From Lytechinus pictus (lineage: Eukaryota > Echinodermata > Echinoidea > Temnopleuroida > Toxopneustidae): a stretch of DNA of 64,000 nucleotides. Positions 33,056 to 45,124 of the stretch are shown in pieces (within the stretch, counting starts at the first letter, position 1; every line of letters starts with the position of its first letter). The stretch spans positions 19,619,501 through 19,683,500 of the forward strand of contig NC_087253.1 of the NCBI RefSeq assembly GCF_037042905.1, in the 5' to 3' direction. The notes beneath the pieces were generated by a model. The model did not search any database, had not been told where the DNA came from, and saw only the letters and a list, made by a program, of their open reading frames with translations. Position numbers and translations under genes: made by a program.

Positions 33056-33653
33056 TAAAGGACAAGTCCACCCCAACAAAACTTGATTTGAATAAAAAGA
33101 GAAAAATTCAACAAGCATAACACTGAAAATTTCATCAAAATCGGATGTAAAATAAGAAAGTTGTGACATTTAAAAGTTTCGCTTCATTTCACAAAACAGT
33201 TTGATATGCACATCTCGGTCGGTATGCAAATGAGGGAACTGATGACATCACTCACTCACTATTTCTTTTGTATTTTATTATATGAAATGTGAAATATTTT
33301 TATTTTCTTGTCATTGTCATGGTGAAATGAAGTTTCATTCCTCCCTGAACACGTTTAACATTTTATGCTTCAGGCAAAGAGGTCCTAATCATCAAATTCG
33401 TAAAAATTGAAATATTGTGTAATTCAAACAATAAAAAACAAAAGAAATATTGAGTGAGTGACATCATCGACTCTCTCATTTGGATGTAACTGGCTCGTTC
33501 ATATAACTATTTTTTTAAAAATAAGCGAAACTTGGAAATGTCATAACTTTCTTATTTTACATCCGATTTTGATGAAATTTTCAGCATTGTGCTTGTCTGA
33601 TCTTTCTCTATTGATTCAAATCAACATTTTTCTGAGGTAGACTTGACCTTTAA
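33056..33653. mobile_element. Palindromic MITE, family A (copy 2)
   Basis: The ends are TTAAAGGACAAGTCCACCCC and GTAGACTTGACCTTTAA. Roughly 130 bp of each arm is a near-perfect inverse, and inverted GATGACATCACTCACTC / GAGTGAGTGACATCATC blocks continue inward. Confidence 0.8.
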
Positions 33654-34070
33654 TGAACCAAACCGTTTTCTAAAGTACAAAATAAGAAATTATATTAAAT
33701 TTTAGCGTGCAACATTAACCTTATGTACTACTCACATAAGATATGACTTGTTCTCCTTTCTTATACCCTTTTTATTTCTTCCCCTTCCTTTCCTTCTTGT
33801 TATCTTTTCTTTCTCTTTCTCTTTGTCTCTTTTCTTCTTTTCCGTTCCTTCTTCTTACATCTTAATAAATTAAGTTTTGTTTGCCCTGCCATTAGCATTT
33901 AGTTTCACATTTTCTTTATAATTCTATTCTTTCGACTTCAATGTTTCCTTCTTCATTAAGCCTATTGTGAATGTTTTGATGTTTTGTTTTATGGCTAATA
34001 TCAAATAAAGATAAATTATATATATTTCATTTACAGATGAGATTCAGACATCCACATTGCACATGAAATA
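33654..34070. other. No gene recognised
   Basis: AT-rich with a pyrimidine-rich part at 33760-33850. Confidence 0.45.
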
Positions 34071-34219
34071 CAGGGGCCGCGGAAGTGGGGGGGGGGGGGG
34101 GTGTGACCCCACTTTCAAAGCCGTGTACATAATCGTAAAAATGACCATATGATTGTGATTTTTTGCGTCATCAGCCCAGCCCCCCCCCCCTACTTTGAAA
34201 ACCATTTCCACGGCCCCTG
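34071..34219. mobile_element. Short MITE, TIR CAGGGGCCGCGGAA
   Basis: CAGGGGCCGCGGAAGTGG faces CCATTTCCACGGCCCCTG. AAATA flanks both ends (34066-34070 and 34220-34224), a 5-bp duplication. The inner G-run and C-run face each other. Confidence 0.75.
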
Positions 34220-34317
34220 AAATATACACTGTTCATCATCACACCGGACACCTCGGGCCCACCCTGGATCCGCCTATGAAATGCATTTTTTTTAAGAAGA
34301 AGTAGCATACACTACAG

Positions 34318-34612
34318 CAGTGGCGTACCTAGGATTTTCCACAGGAGGGGAAAATTTGCCCGCCAAAAACTTTGACAAGCAAAAAAAAAAAGAAAGAAAA
34401 GGTCCTCAATCGAAAATAAAGGTTTTCGTACCAGAAAAAATATTGACATGCAAAAAAAAAGAAAAAGGCCTTCAAGTTTGTCAGGGGGGGGGGGGGCAAT
34501 AAAGGTCTTTCAAGCTCGTCAGGGGGGGGGAGGGATATGTCTTTTGTATGGGTTGTGGCTCGTCAGGGGGGGGGGGGGCAGATTGCCCCCCCCCCCCGTA
34601 GGTACGCTAGTG
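34318..34612. mobile_element. hAT-like MITE with 8-bp TSD
   Basis: CAGTGGCGTACCTAGG at the left faces GTAGGTACGCTAGTG at the right. CACTACAG flanks both ends (34310-34317 and 34613-34620), the 8-bp size expected for hAT transposons. The interior has several G-runs after CGTCAGG. Confidence 0.85.
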
Positions 34613-34904
34613 CACTACAGCCAATATAACTGGTAAGCACATATTTAACAGACAACAACAAAAAATTACCTACTTTCCACAATTCAAATCCAACAAATTA
34701 ATATTTTGAAACAAAATAATTATCCTTCAAAGCAATGGGGCATAGTACATGTAAGCAGTTTGCACTAATGAGTAAAGCATCAAGGCATATAGCTCCCGGG
34801 CATATACCAATATGCAACTTTCACATCTTTGGCATCGACATTGCATGTGTTGACAAAGCTAATTGTTTTCATATTCAGTTCATTCAGCAGGATTGGCTGA
34901 TTTA

Positions 34905-34980
34905 AATCACATTGATTTTAATCGCGATTTAAATCGCGATTTAAATCACTGTGATCATTTTTTTCAAATCATTGATTTAA
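34905..34980. repeat. ATTTAAATC palindromic repeat
   Basis: Tandem, self-complementary words (ATCGCGATTTAAATCGCGAT) lie directly before the family A MITE. A similar ATTTAAATC cluster lies near 38830-38880. Confidence 0.6.
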
Positions 34981-35724
34981 AGGTCATATCCACCCCAGAA
35001 AAAAAAAGAGTTTAATTGAATAAACATAGAGAAAAATCAAACAAGAATAACGCTGGAAACTACATCAAAATCGGATGTAAAATAGTTTATGATAACATTT
35101 TAAAGTTTCGCTTATTTTTCACAAAACAGATGGGTGTTTTATAAAGCTGTTCGTAAGTTAAGAGCGACTTTAAGAACGATTTGAGATCCTTTCTTGTGGT
35201 AAATTGTATATACATTGGCGATGGTTTATCGCGTAAGAAGTGTTCACCAGTCGTTCTTTAAGTCGCTCTTAACTTGTGAACAGCTTTATGAAACGGCCCC
35301 CAGTTATAATGACAATTCAGTGATATGAAAATTAGAGAGTCGATGATGTCACTCACTTTACTGTTTGAATTATACAACATTTCAATTTTTACGAATTTAA
35401 CAAATAGGACCCTCTTGTTTGAACTACAAAATGTTAAAACAATGTAATCCCACATGGTCAGGGAGGAATGATTTTTTTTCATAAAAATATTTCATATTTC
35501 ACATAATAAAATACAAAAAAAAATGAGTGATGTCATCGCCCTAATTTGCATACCGACAAGGATTTGCATATAACCACGGTTTTGTGAAATTAAGCAAAAA
35601 TTTTAAACGTCATTACTTTCTTCTTTTAGATCGGATTTTGATGAAATTTTCAGCGTTATGCTTGTCTGATTTTCTCTTACTATTCAAAGCAGCTTTTTGT
35701 TGGGGTGCATGACTTTTCCTTTAA
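34977..35724. mobile_element. Palindromic MITE, family A (copy 3) with nested MITE
   Basis: It starts TTTAAAGGTCATATCCACCCC and ends near GGGGTGCATGACTTTTCCTTTAA. The internal blocks are as in the other copies, but the left arm is split by a 171-bp insertion at 35131-35301. Confidence 0.7.
35131..35301. mobile_element. Nested 171-bp MITE
   Basis: GTTCGTAAGTTAAGAGCGAC near the left end is inverse to GTCGCTCTTAACTTGTGAAC near the right, with outer ends GGGTGTTTTATAAAGCTG and CAGCTTTATGAAACGGCCCC. It sits inside the left arm of a family A MITE, so it is the younger insertion. Confidence 0.7.
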
Positions 35725-36245
35725 ATCACTTCCATTGAAACATGTACAAATTATTTGGGATTTTTTATTGTTTGTGGCAGTTTTACTTTTTAAATTAAAA
35801 AGAGAAAGATTTTACCAACTTTATATCATGAGAACAGGAATAAATCCTTCATATCTACTCAGAACAATTGAAATCAAATCAATGAAATCAAGTCAATCTT
35901 GCAAAACCAAAGATGAACATGTAGCCTACATTATATGCGACCCCTACTCAACTTGTATGTATGAGTAGACTTTGTTAATAGGAAAACAAATTTCTTGTTT
36001 CTTTATGTCAAAATTCAAAAGTGTTTTAGAGGGCAGTTTTCAAGAAAGTAAAGGAACTCTGAACTTATTAGGCTGAATCTCAACATGATAGATTTTTGCC
36101 AGGATGGGTTATAACCATGGATCCTATACTAGAAAAAGCCTGTTCAAACATTCTGAGTAGGATTGTGCTTCATTCAGCCAGTTCACTGAAAAAGGTTCAG
36201 TAATTAAGTACATGTACATTTATTTTAAAATATGTATGAATGTTC

Positions 36246-36307
36246 TTGGCAAAGGGCACTAACATGACTAAATCATAACAACTATACATTTTAGTGCCCT
36301 TTGCCAA
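36246..36307. repeat. 17-bp perfect stem-loop
   Basis: TTGGCAAAGGGCACTAA and TTAGTGCCCTTTGCCAA are exact inverses around a 28-nt loop. It is too small to class with any transposon here. Confidence 0.7.
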
Positions 36308-36419
36308 AATGATTTATGTTTGTACATTTTTAAGTGAATATTTTGAATTGAGTACAATAAAAGTAAAAATCGGCAACGTCCCTGCTTACCCAATACACCG
36401 ATATTTTAACATTTCTATT

Positions 36420-37469
36420 CAGGCGCGGATCCAGGAGGGGGCCGAGCCGGCCCCCCCCCCCCCTATTTTTTGACAACCTGCAGAAAAAGTGTACAGAAAT
36501 AAAAGTAAGAAAGAGGTATCATACCCATGAGGTGTAATTTACAGCCTCGTAACGGCCAGCCCGATCCCGGCCGAAGGGAAACAAGAAAAAGGTGAGGGGA
36601 AGAATTGGAAAATAGACTTTATATAAAAAAATTCGCTCGCGCTTCGCGCTCGCATTGCCTGTGTAATGAATCCCATTCAAGAGGATTAAATGGCACTTAT
36701 ATATCCAGTTCTGAAATCAATTTGCATACAATATTTTAGCTCGCACATCAAGCTTTCATTATTTTGTTTGATTTACACAAATTGTTTATATATATCAAAA
36801 TTTTCAGCTCCCGCTGCGCGCTCGCATTGTTTGATTTGTGACTTACCTATCCTCTTTGGAAATTCTTACCAAAATTTTTCAAAATGCTCCTTTATCATGT
36901 CAGTATATCAAAAAATTAAGCTCGTGCTTCGCACTCGCATTTAATTGTTTGAGACACACAGCTTGTTCTTTATTTGAATAAAAACGCGCTTAGACTGTCC
37001 AGTTTTCAGGTCGGAATATCAAAATTTTTGAGCTCGCGCTTCGCACTCTCATTATTTAATTGGTGATACTTGTATCCTCTTCATTAATCACTAAAAAACG
37101 GTCCTAATTGAGTCCCTTTTCACGTTATTATAATAAAATTTCGGCTCGCGCTTCGCGCTCGCATTGTTCATTTGGATACTTATATTTTTTTCATGATTAT
37201 AAAATCTCCTCAGAAACTTCAAGTCTATAAACGTAAAATATCAAAGAATTTAAGCTCGCGCTTGCGCTCGCATTATATATTGAGACCACATGAGATACCT
37301 TATCTTGTTTATAACAATAAAAATTAACATATACTTAAAACTTCAGTCTTTAGTTAGGACTACCCCCTGAAAAACCAACAAAAAATCAGATTATAGCGGC
37401 CAATCTAGAAAAATGTTGATGAAAATATTTTTCGGCCCCCCCTATTGGCGAAAGCTGGATCCGCCCCTG
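36420..37469. mobile_element. Intact GCTCGC-motif element with 5-bp TSD
   Basis: CAGGCGCGGATCCAG at the left faces CTGGATCCGCCCCTG at the right, flanked by CTATT on both sides (36415-36419 and 37470-37474). The interior carries CTCGCGCTTCGCGCTCGCAT-type palindromic motifs about every 90-120 bp (near 36638, 36812, 36920, 37032, 37144 and 37255), each after TCAAAAATTT-like AT-rich DNA. No transposase frame was seen. It is the reference copy for related DNA at 470-2085 and 51130-51830. Confidence 0.85.
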
Positions 37470-37684
37470 CTATTCCTTTACATGTTCCTGTATTCAAATA
37501 AATAGGCCGACACAGTAGTATAAGGGAACCCGTTTTCTTATTTTAGCAAAACTGCTGCTAAAATACTAGTTTTCCAGTTTATTGTAAACGAAATCATTTA
37601 AATCAACTTGCAAGTTTGTCAAAACTTTGCAAGCCAATGCTTTGAAACAGTCAAATAGTTCCAACTATGGCTCAAAGAAGAACT

Positions 37685-38287
37685 TAAAGGAATTGTCCAG
37701 GCTGGAGAAATTATGATACATGTATCAATAAATAAAGTAAAATTCACAAAGTAAAATACTGAAATTTGATCAAAATCGGATAACAAATAACAAAGTTATT
37801 GAATTTTAAAGATTTCTTTTCGATTATTCCGGTAAAACATTTCTAGGCATGTCTTCATGAATATCCGTTAGTTGGGCTTATGATGGCATAGCTCCACTTG
37901 TTCTTTTGATTATGATTATGTGAAATTAGGTTTATTAAAAAGGAATTTACCAAGAACTAAAAACAATTGAATTGGCAACTAATTAAGTACATTAGTTATT
38001 TATTGCCGCAACTTATTTCATCATAATGGAGACACATTATTTACACATGTATAAAAAAAATGAAACAATTATGATTTCATGTTATAAGAAAAAGGAAAGA
38101 GGGGATGTGACATCATCAACCCACCAAATGAACATTCATGACGATGTAAATATAACTGTTTTCACAAAATACTGATAAACTTTAAAATACAATAACTTTG
38201 TTATTTGTCATCCAATTTTGGTGAAATTTTCATCATTTTACTCTATTTATTTAGATCTGAATATTTTCAGCCCGGTCCATTCCTTTA
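37685..38287. mobile_element. Palindromic MITE, family B
   Basis: TTAAAGGAATTGTCCAGGCTGG faces CCGGTCCATTCCTTTAA, and inner blocks TGATCAAAATCGGATAACAA and TTGTCATCCAATTTTGGTGA are inverse. It shares layout but not sequence ends with family A. Other copies are in 47913-49607. Confidence 0.7.
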
Positions 38288-39240
38288 AGGTTGATACAAA
38301 CAAAAATAAATGCAGTCGGTGAAAGCTTTGAAAGCCAATGCTTTGAAACAGTCGTTCCAACTGTGGCTAAAAGAACAACTTGGGGTTGAAACAAACAAAA
38401 GATAAATGCAGTTTTCTTTAACATGTATGATCTTCAATCCTTGACCTGAAAATAAAATTTAAAAAATATATCTCTTTGGAGAACTTGAATCTATGGAATT
38501 CTTCCAAATAAACTGATCCTCATTAAATACCAAGAGCTTTGAAAATGAGCACCAACTTTGCATGTTTGCAGCATTAGCTGTACCAAGACAGTTCCTTTGA
38601 ACCAATAAGTAGAAGCTCTCTACATGTACTTTAGACACAGCAGAAAATGTCAGCTTCTTTATGGCTTTAATATTTTCTATAAATTATATTTTGACTGGAT
38701 TTGATTATGAAATAGTTAAGAATAATTTTGGTGGTGAAATGCATAATTTTAAAATTGATGTCAGTGTGAAGGGTTATATTTTGGGTGTTTGCACTTTGTT
38801 AAAAAAAATTTGTTAGAAAAAATCAGATTGAAATTTAAAAAAATCTGATTTAAATCAAATAGATCCGATTTAGGTTTATATAAAAAAATTGCCAACATTT
38901 TCATTCAGCATACTTTTGAGTTTGAAAGTACCTGATTATCACATATTATGGCTGGCATAAAAACACTTTTAATACAAAGGTGAACGAATGTTGCTGGGCA
39001 TGACAACTTACACAAGGCTAATTAAGGCTAATTAATATCAAACTGAGCTAACATAACAGTAAAACAGGTTGAATACAGTAGCATGGAGAAGTGACTACAA
39101 ATACAAGGTCCAATCAAGAAACTATGGTTAGAAGTTAATTCCAAACAGGAACAAAATAAAACATAGCTATCCTGTTTGATTAAAAGTATGATAGTTTACA
39201 AACTTACAATCGTGAAATTTAAGATTTTCATTTTGTAAAC
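38288..39240. other. No gene recognised
   Basis: AT-rich. A 22-bp piece of the family B flank (AAAGCCAATGCTTTGAAACAG) recurs at 37630 and 38327, showing a local duplication of sequence around the MITE. Confidence 0.45.
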
Positions 39241-39264
39241 TATCATATTTAATATTTAAGTTCT

Positions 39265-40072
39265 GAATTTTATGAGAATGGTGTTTTTTGAGTTTGATAT
39301 TTTGGGTTTTAAGTACCATATGATAAATGTTTTAAGGAATACTGGTTTAATTTACAAACTTAAGCTTAGTTTGCTTCATAAAAATCTGATAACTTTATAC
39401 CATTCCATGATTTTCTCTTATTTAAAATATTGCAATACCAATGTAACCTCATATGAATTGGACTCAATATTCAAAAGAAATGTTTAAGAATAATTACCTA
39501 TTCTAATAGCACCATCCGCACCTTTATTTAATAAGCGAGAACTCACAATATTTATCTATAAGTTCAAGAAGAGGTAGTTGTTACCCATGTAGTTTTCAGA
39601 TCTTTTTCAATGCAATAATCAAGTTCATAACCATAATACCCGTTCTTCCAATAAATTTCATTTATGGTCTATTAGGTCTATAGTCACGAAGCTGAGTTAT
39701 GTAGGTCACAAACAATGGAATGAGATTCCCCAAATAATAACTAATTCACAATTTATATATTCTTTTAGAAAACAGTATTCAAATTTTCTAGTAAATTATT
39801 ATTAATTCTCACACATGATATCAATGCATACTTGTAACGTATCTACCCCCCTCAACTCGTGTTTTTTTCTCCTTTTTATATACACTATTAACTATAATGA
39901 TATGATATTCTGTTTTGTATTAATGTTGTTTTGTTTTTACTATGTTTTGGCGAGCCTCACATGTTTCTTATTACCTTCATGGGAAGCCACGCAATTTATT
40001 TTTATTATCTAATCACATTATTTGATGTTTCCTTGTATTTTTATCCTATTTGCGAAATAAAGATTGAATTGA
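39265..40072 (+). pseudogene. LINE RT C-terminal fragment and 3' end
   Basis: The frame reads INVLRNTGLIYKLKLSLLHK, then LITLYHSMIFSYLKYCNTNV, the thumb region after the RT palm of CR1/Jockey-group LINEs. After frame breaks, VGHKQWNEIPQII and a stop near 39804 mark the usual C-terminus. The 3' end is AATAAAGATTGAATTGAA near 40070. Catalytic domains are missing. Confidence 0.75.
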
Positions 40073-40357
40073 AGCTATGATAAAACCATCCACTATTTTG
40101 GGCCATGGAGCAAGGTTTTGGCCATACACGCAGCTGCTCAGTGGAATGTCATATGTAAACACTGTCTGATGGCCTGAGCGAGGGTATTACATAATAACCC
40201 TGCTCATGGCTCTGTGGTTGAAGTAGGGGATTATCTATACTCCTCAGTGGTCATAAAATTTGGTTTACAGACAGATGAAGTTATCCAATGAAAGCTCTCT
40301 GAAATTTTGGGTGGGTGGGACTTATTTTGACCGTGGGAACAAGATTTCCAAAGAAGA

Positions 40358-40470
40358 AGCAGACTCTGAAATGGCTCGCTTCGCTCGCCCTTTCAGGCTG
40401 GTTTGCTTCGCAAACCAGCTGCAGATCCCACTTCACGAGCCATTCAGAGTCTGCATAGCAGACTAATACC
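40358..40470. mobile_element. Small foldback, GCAGACTCTGAA ends
   Basis: GCAGACTCTGAAATGGCTCG is inverse to CGAGCCATTCAGAGTCTGC, with an inner hairpin GGTTTGCTTCGCAAACC. It is noncoding. Confidence 0.5.
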
Positions 40471-40834
40471 ATTCTGCCTTACTCTACGGTATGAAACATA
40501 AAGTTTCACATGAAGGATGGCCACATGCGGATCGCCCGGTTATATGATCGAGTGTGCTGGAAAAAAAGAACATTGATAAATCATTCTTCAAACCATTCTT
40601 GTTGTTTTACACTGAAGGCAAGTGTACAAAAAAATGAAGCAAATTTTCAGTCCGTGACAGATGAAATTACTTCCAAAGACAAGATAATTATGTTATTACC
40701 CACATTTTGAGTTACAAATCACATTATTAATGTTATTGTTGTCAAGCCAACAGGTCTTATCAGTTGCTTCTTGATTGTACAACATAGCTGTCTTTTATGA
40801 CGTAATTCTGAACATTTTGTGGAAAATCATACAT

Positions 40835-41240
40835 TTATATCGACGTAATGATACTGTTTGGGTTAAATTGATAATATATATATGCTGCTCTACTTGGTTT
40901 TTCCATTAACGAAGTAATAAACTCACACAAGATATTCCTAAATGGCTTTCGAATATCCAGTCGCATTCCCATCTTGTCGACGATTGTGTCTTGGATGGAT
41001 GGTTCGGTTGGGTGGTTTACATTGACGATGACAGTTCTTTCTCCTAAAGAAGGATTGGTTAGAATGTCTCCCATCTCTTTCACGGTACCTTCTCGTAGGG
41101 TTAGATCGATTAGAGAGTTGCCCATCTCGTTGACGGATCCTCCCCGTGAGGACGGATGGTTTGGAATCATCACCGACTTGGCGACTACGGTTCCCTCTTT
41201 TTGGTCGAGCCACGTTTCGCCAACGAGGATTCATCGAGAT
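40835..41240 (-). CDS. Unrecognised frame with a 20-residue repeat
   Basis: The minus-strand frame runs from ETWLDQKEGTVVAK to MRLDIRKPFRNILCEFI and contains three units like EMGDILTNPSLGERTV. No donor or acceptor clearly bounds it, and frames on the other strand are also open, as expected of a repeat. It may be an exon fragment or a simple repeat. No function is offered. Confidence 0.25.
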
Positions 41241-41279
41241 ATAAGCATAGGTCCTTAGACGCGAAGGAGCATCCACTTC

Positions 41280-42262
41280 TTGACGTGGTAGAGTTGTTGA
41301 AGATTTTTCGGAAGAACCGTCACGGAGAACTAATTAAAAGCAATAACATGTAGGAATACGTAAATAGAGATGAATAAGACCGATCATGATAATTATCTTT
41401 AGTAACAGACAATATTGTACTATGATCTTTATGTCAAATTGTATGTTTTCTAAAACCAATGTTACACGTGATGTAAAGAGGGTGGCGGCTTGCTTATTCA
41501 GTCTTCAAAGCATATAGAGACATATAGAGAGGTAATATTAGTGATGCTAATTGCGGCTTAGGCTTTGCGGTAAAATAAATTTATTGTTAATGTAACAATT
41601 TGTGACATTTACATTTACCACGAGAAAACATATATAGCACCATACAATTAAAATTATTCGTCAAGCGGGGGCCGCGTGCTTCGGTGATGAAGCTAATACC
41701 ACATTCTTTTAGAAATTAAAAAATTTTCCCTCTTATTTTTTTAGTCATGTTTGCAATTAATTCAAGATTATATACCTGTACTTTTGTTTATAATTGACAT
41801 CATGAAACATAACAAGATCTATCAAAGAGTGGATAATACAAATTGAAAAGAAATTTCAATATCTAACCATTCAAAGTATTTCTTGTTCTTGGTAACGGCG
41901 GGAAAGAAGATGTGGATGGTATGTCAAATGATGAATTGACATCACTTGCTGTCTCAGGCCACAAAACACTAATCAATTTAGCATAAACCTCATGGAGGAA
42001 CCGGGGTATACCGGTGCACTCGCTTAGCTAGATGCAATCAATCACGAGCCCAAAGCTTCTTTTCCGACGTTGGGAAGGAACCGGTAACACCAAACCACGT
42101 TGTCCCTTCTTCTTCGCAAACGGCAGCGAATGCAGTATTGTATGTTTGGACCAAATCACCTTTTCGATCGAGTCGAGGAGCAATGCTAACGCATACAACC
42201 TGCAAGATAATTATACAGAATTAATTTCATTCATTGAGTACCTAACGGGGATGGAATATCGC
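41280..42262. other. No gene recognised
   Basis: AT-rich DNA with no supported feature before the TA microsatellite. Confidence 0.45.
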
Positions 42263-42263
42263 G

Positions 42264-42266
<3 letters not shown>

Positions 42267-42334
<68 letters not shown>
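42267..42334. repeat. TA microsatellite
   Basis: An uninterrupted TA run of almost 70 bp. Confidence 0.95.
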
Positions 42335-42341
<7 letters not shown>

Positions 42342-42544
42342 TCTACTCCTTTATTTGCTCAATTAGTGTACTTGAAGTATATGAATACGTGTACAAGTCG
42401 TTTGTGAATCTACAACTATGCACTTTAACACTATTCATTGAAAACATATATGCATCACCCAGGTAGAGTTTAACAAAGAAAATTAAGCGCTGCATGCTAT
42501 TACTTCGGCTTTAATCCTGATCGGACGTTCGATCATCGATCGCA

Positions 42545-42640
42545 ATTATTCCTACCAGGTACCCATTTCCTACAAGTTGTAGAAATAGGCAATGTAGATA
42601 CAACGCCTTGCCCAGGGCAATGGTGTGGTATAGTTTGGAA
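42545..42640 (-). mobile_element. Decayed SINE body fragment
   Basis: CCTACCAGGTACCCATTTCC and ACAACGCCTTGCCCAG match the body of the SINE at 49175-49489 (CCTACCGGGTACCCATTTAG, TTAACGCCTTGCCAAAG). The tRNA-like head is absent. Confidence 0.5.
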
Positions 42641-43252
42641 GTATGATAGAAGTGCCCGCTTGGAAGGTGTGGAAACATATTTGGGGCAAGTGCTCTGAGG
42701 TTAATATCAAATGATTGTCAATAAAGAAGATTGTGAATGATATTATTTTGTTATTTATACGGTGAAGTACTATCAGTATTCTCGGCCGGGTCATCCCTTT
42801 CAGGTCGCACTTGATCTCACAGGAGAGTATTTCCTTTGAGAAAGTTATATTACATTGTTATGGTCAATCCGCAAGCCCCTGTGTTAATGAGCAAATGAGC
42901 AAGATTTATCCAAGTCCTCTCGTGGCTGAATTCATGTCCCTGCAAAATCTCGTGAATTGTGAGACTTTCTTTCTAAAAGAATTAACCACTTTCTCCTTGA
43001 GTAATATTGATTATTTTTGTACCATGGACAAGAGTAAATGTTACTCTTTTATATTGGTCATTTCTTTTGAATGAAATATTTTGATAAATAAGTGAATTTT
43101 TTACCTGAAAAGATGCATCAAACATAATTTTCTTCCTCTGTTTTCACTTGCAAATTGTGCAACATTTTGTGTTTTAGGCACCAACATTATTTATATCATC
43201 AGAAAGCTCAAACTCTATACTTTCTTACATGTCACTCTTGATATGTGGCATC

Positions 43253-43555
43253 TTTTAGATGGGTCAGCAGCCAGCTTTTTCCATCAAGATGCAAGACGAG
43301 ATTTCTGAAATTTCTGAGTAACATAAAATCCAGAGTTCTGATTGGCATAATACTGTTTTTAAAACAAACAGGCGCGGGTAATTTGAAGAGATTACCACAT
43401 GGTGAGTGTGACCTTGCAGAGGCCCAGTGTGGGGAACATTGGAATTTGCGTGGGTGTGTGGTCTCTATGACCAATCATGCAGACCGCAGTATTCTTGTTT
43501 TTGAGCTGCAAAATGTACTTGGCCTATGAAAAGCTGGCTGCTGACCCATCTAAAA
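43253..43555. mobile_element. 303-bp MITE with 27-bp perfect TIRs
   Basis: TTTTAGATGGGTCAGCAGCC (first 20 of 27) has its exact inverse at 43529-43555. The interior of about 250 bp has no visible coding frame worth calling. No duplication could be fixed with certainty at the flanks. Confidence 0.8.
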
Positions 43556-44851
43556 TACATCTTCTTATAAAAATTATATCATATTAAAGCTTAGATCTTC
43601 AGCTTTATCATGATCTAAAAATCATTTGTGCCCAAACAGAAATTAAGTGTGAAAACAACAACTTTTGTTGCATGAATTTTTTTTTTCATGTTTTAGATCA
43701 AAAGTTTTTCCTATATTACAACATTCTTTTAAAAATCCAAACACATGACCTGAAAGAATGATTCTTCTTTTACAAAAGATACCAAAAACATGAAATTTGG
43801 TCAATATTTAGAGCAGCAATGGCCGAATAAATAGAGGTGTTTTGGTTCGCACCAAGCTCATTAACTATGCAAAAACCCTCTAGTCATGAATATCACTTGG
43901 ATAAAAGAAGCTACTTTTTCAGGGCTTGCGGACTGACTGTATGCGGTTGTCTTCCTTTCGTGTCTCATTTTCAATTGTAGAAAAACAATAAACTTGCTCT
44001 TCGTGCACGCCATAACCACCCATCCACTTACATATAGCTTCATCTTCATAAGGAACACTCTCTTATATAAAGTACAATGATCACATTCCATCATTTGTCA
44101 TTTGCATTACAAAACACACAAAGTCTAACCACTTTAACATCTTATATTAATTGAATCATGAGGTATCAAAACATCTTAAAAAGATACATTCGAATGTAAT
44201 TTTATGTCTATAGGTACCTGCAATGTCCATCTACTGCTATCTGTGTGTTAATATTGAAATAAAACAAGCACACATTGACAATATTTCAGTACCCCCCCCC
44301 AAAAAAAAAAAAAAAGTTCATTTTGAAGATCGCACCTTAAATTCAAAAGACATAAACACCTTGCAATTAATAGAATGATAATTTGGGTGTCCTAATCCCG
44401 AATTTGGACCGAACAAGATTACATTTATTTAAATCCATGATTGCACAAAGTGTTTAAGACATATCGATTTTCGGATAATAATAACAGTTGTAGTACCAGG
44501 TCAGCTAATCAAAATTCGTACTCGCACTACAAGTTTTCACAAATATGTTGGACACATGTATGTCCACGACTTACCTACAAAATTTGTACGAGAAATAGGG
44601 TATTCGCATCGCAGTAACCACTCAGATTTTTTTTAAGACTTCGTTTTTAAAGCATTATCAATTTCGGGGCATCAACAACAAAGTACTCGCGATGATGGGC
44701 AGAATTTCGCCTCTCTCATATAAAAATGAACCATTATCTGACATTACAAGAACCTAATGCTAATGGAAGATTTTCATCGTCTACGAAAGCCTATAAACCT
44801 ATGTACCCATAATGTAATGAACAAATAATTTAAGATAAGGTGGGAACTCAC
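43556..44851. other. No gene recognised
   Basis: AT-rich. If the SGNH gene continues, its downstream exon could be here, but I cannot point to one. Confidence 0.4.
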
Positions 44852-45124
44852 TCGATCCGACAGAGAAAGCGATGTCCGCAGTAATTCTCGAAGTTCTTGG
44901 CAGGCTGACCTCAAAGATTGCCCTATGTTGTTAGTACCTGCTGCAACCACTACGGTGTCAGGATTTCGGCGCCACTTGAAGTACTTGAGTTCCTCATCGA
45001 TGTGGTGGCAAGTTCCACCCGATGTACTATTGAAGACAAGCTGGACCTGGACGGGACCCCGTGGAAGCCTCACCGATCCCTGAACCACAGGTCGGGGCTG
45101 GCTATCTCCAAAGAAGTAGGCTAC
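44852..45124 (-). CDS. Exon of an SGNH/GDS-motif hydrolase-like protein
   Basis: The exon is bounded by acceptor TTTTGGTAG and donor CGA|GTGAGT and is exactly 91 codons, phase 0 at both ends. It begins VAYFFGDSQPRP, with the GDS block that holds the catalytic Ser of SGNH esterases, and later has NPDTVVVAAGTNNIG, like block III (G-x-N). The last block with the catalytic Asp-x-x-His would lie further on and was not found. SGNH domains also occur in the first ORF of CR1-type LINEs, so a retrotransposon origin is possible, though introns argue against a recent one. Substrate is unknown. Confidence 0.5.

Noticed and set aside
36420-37469. CRISPR-like spacing of GC-rich palindromes
   Set aside because: The motifs vary, spacers are related between copies, and the whole is bounded by terminal inverted repeats and a target duplication, so it is a transposable element.
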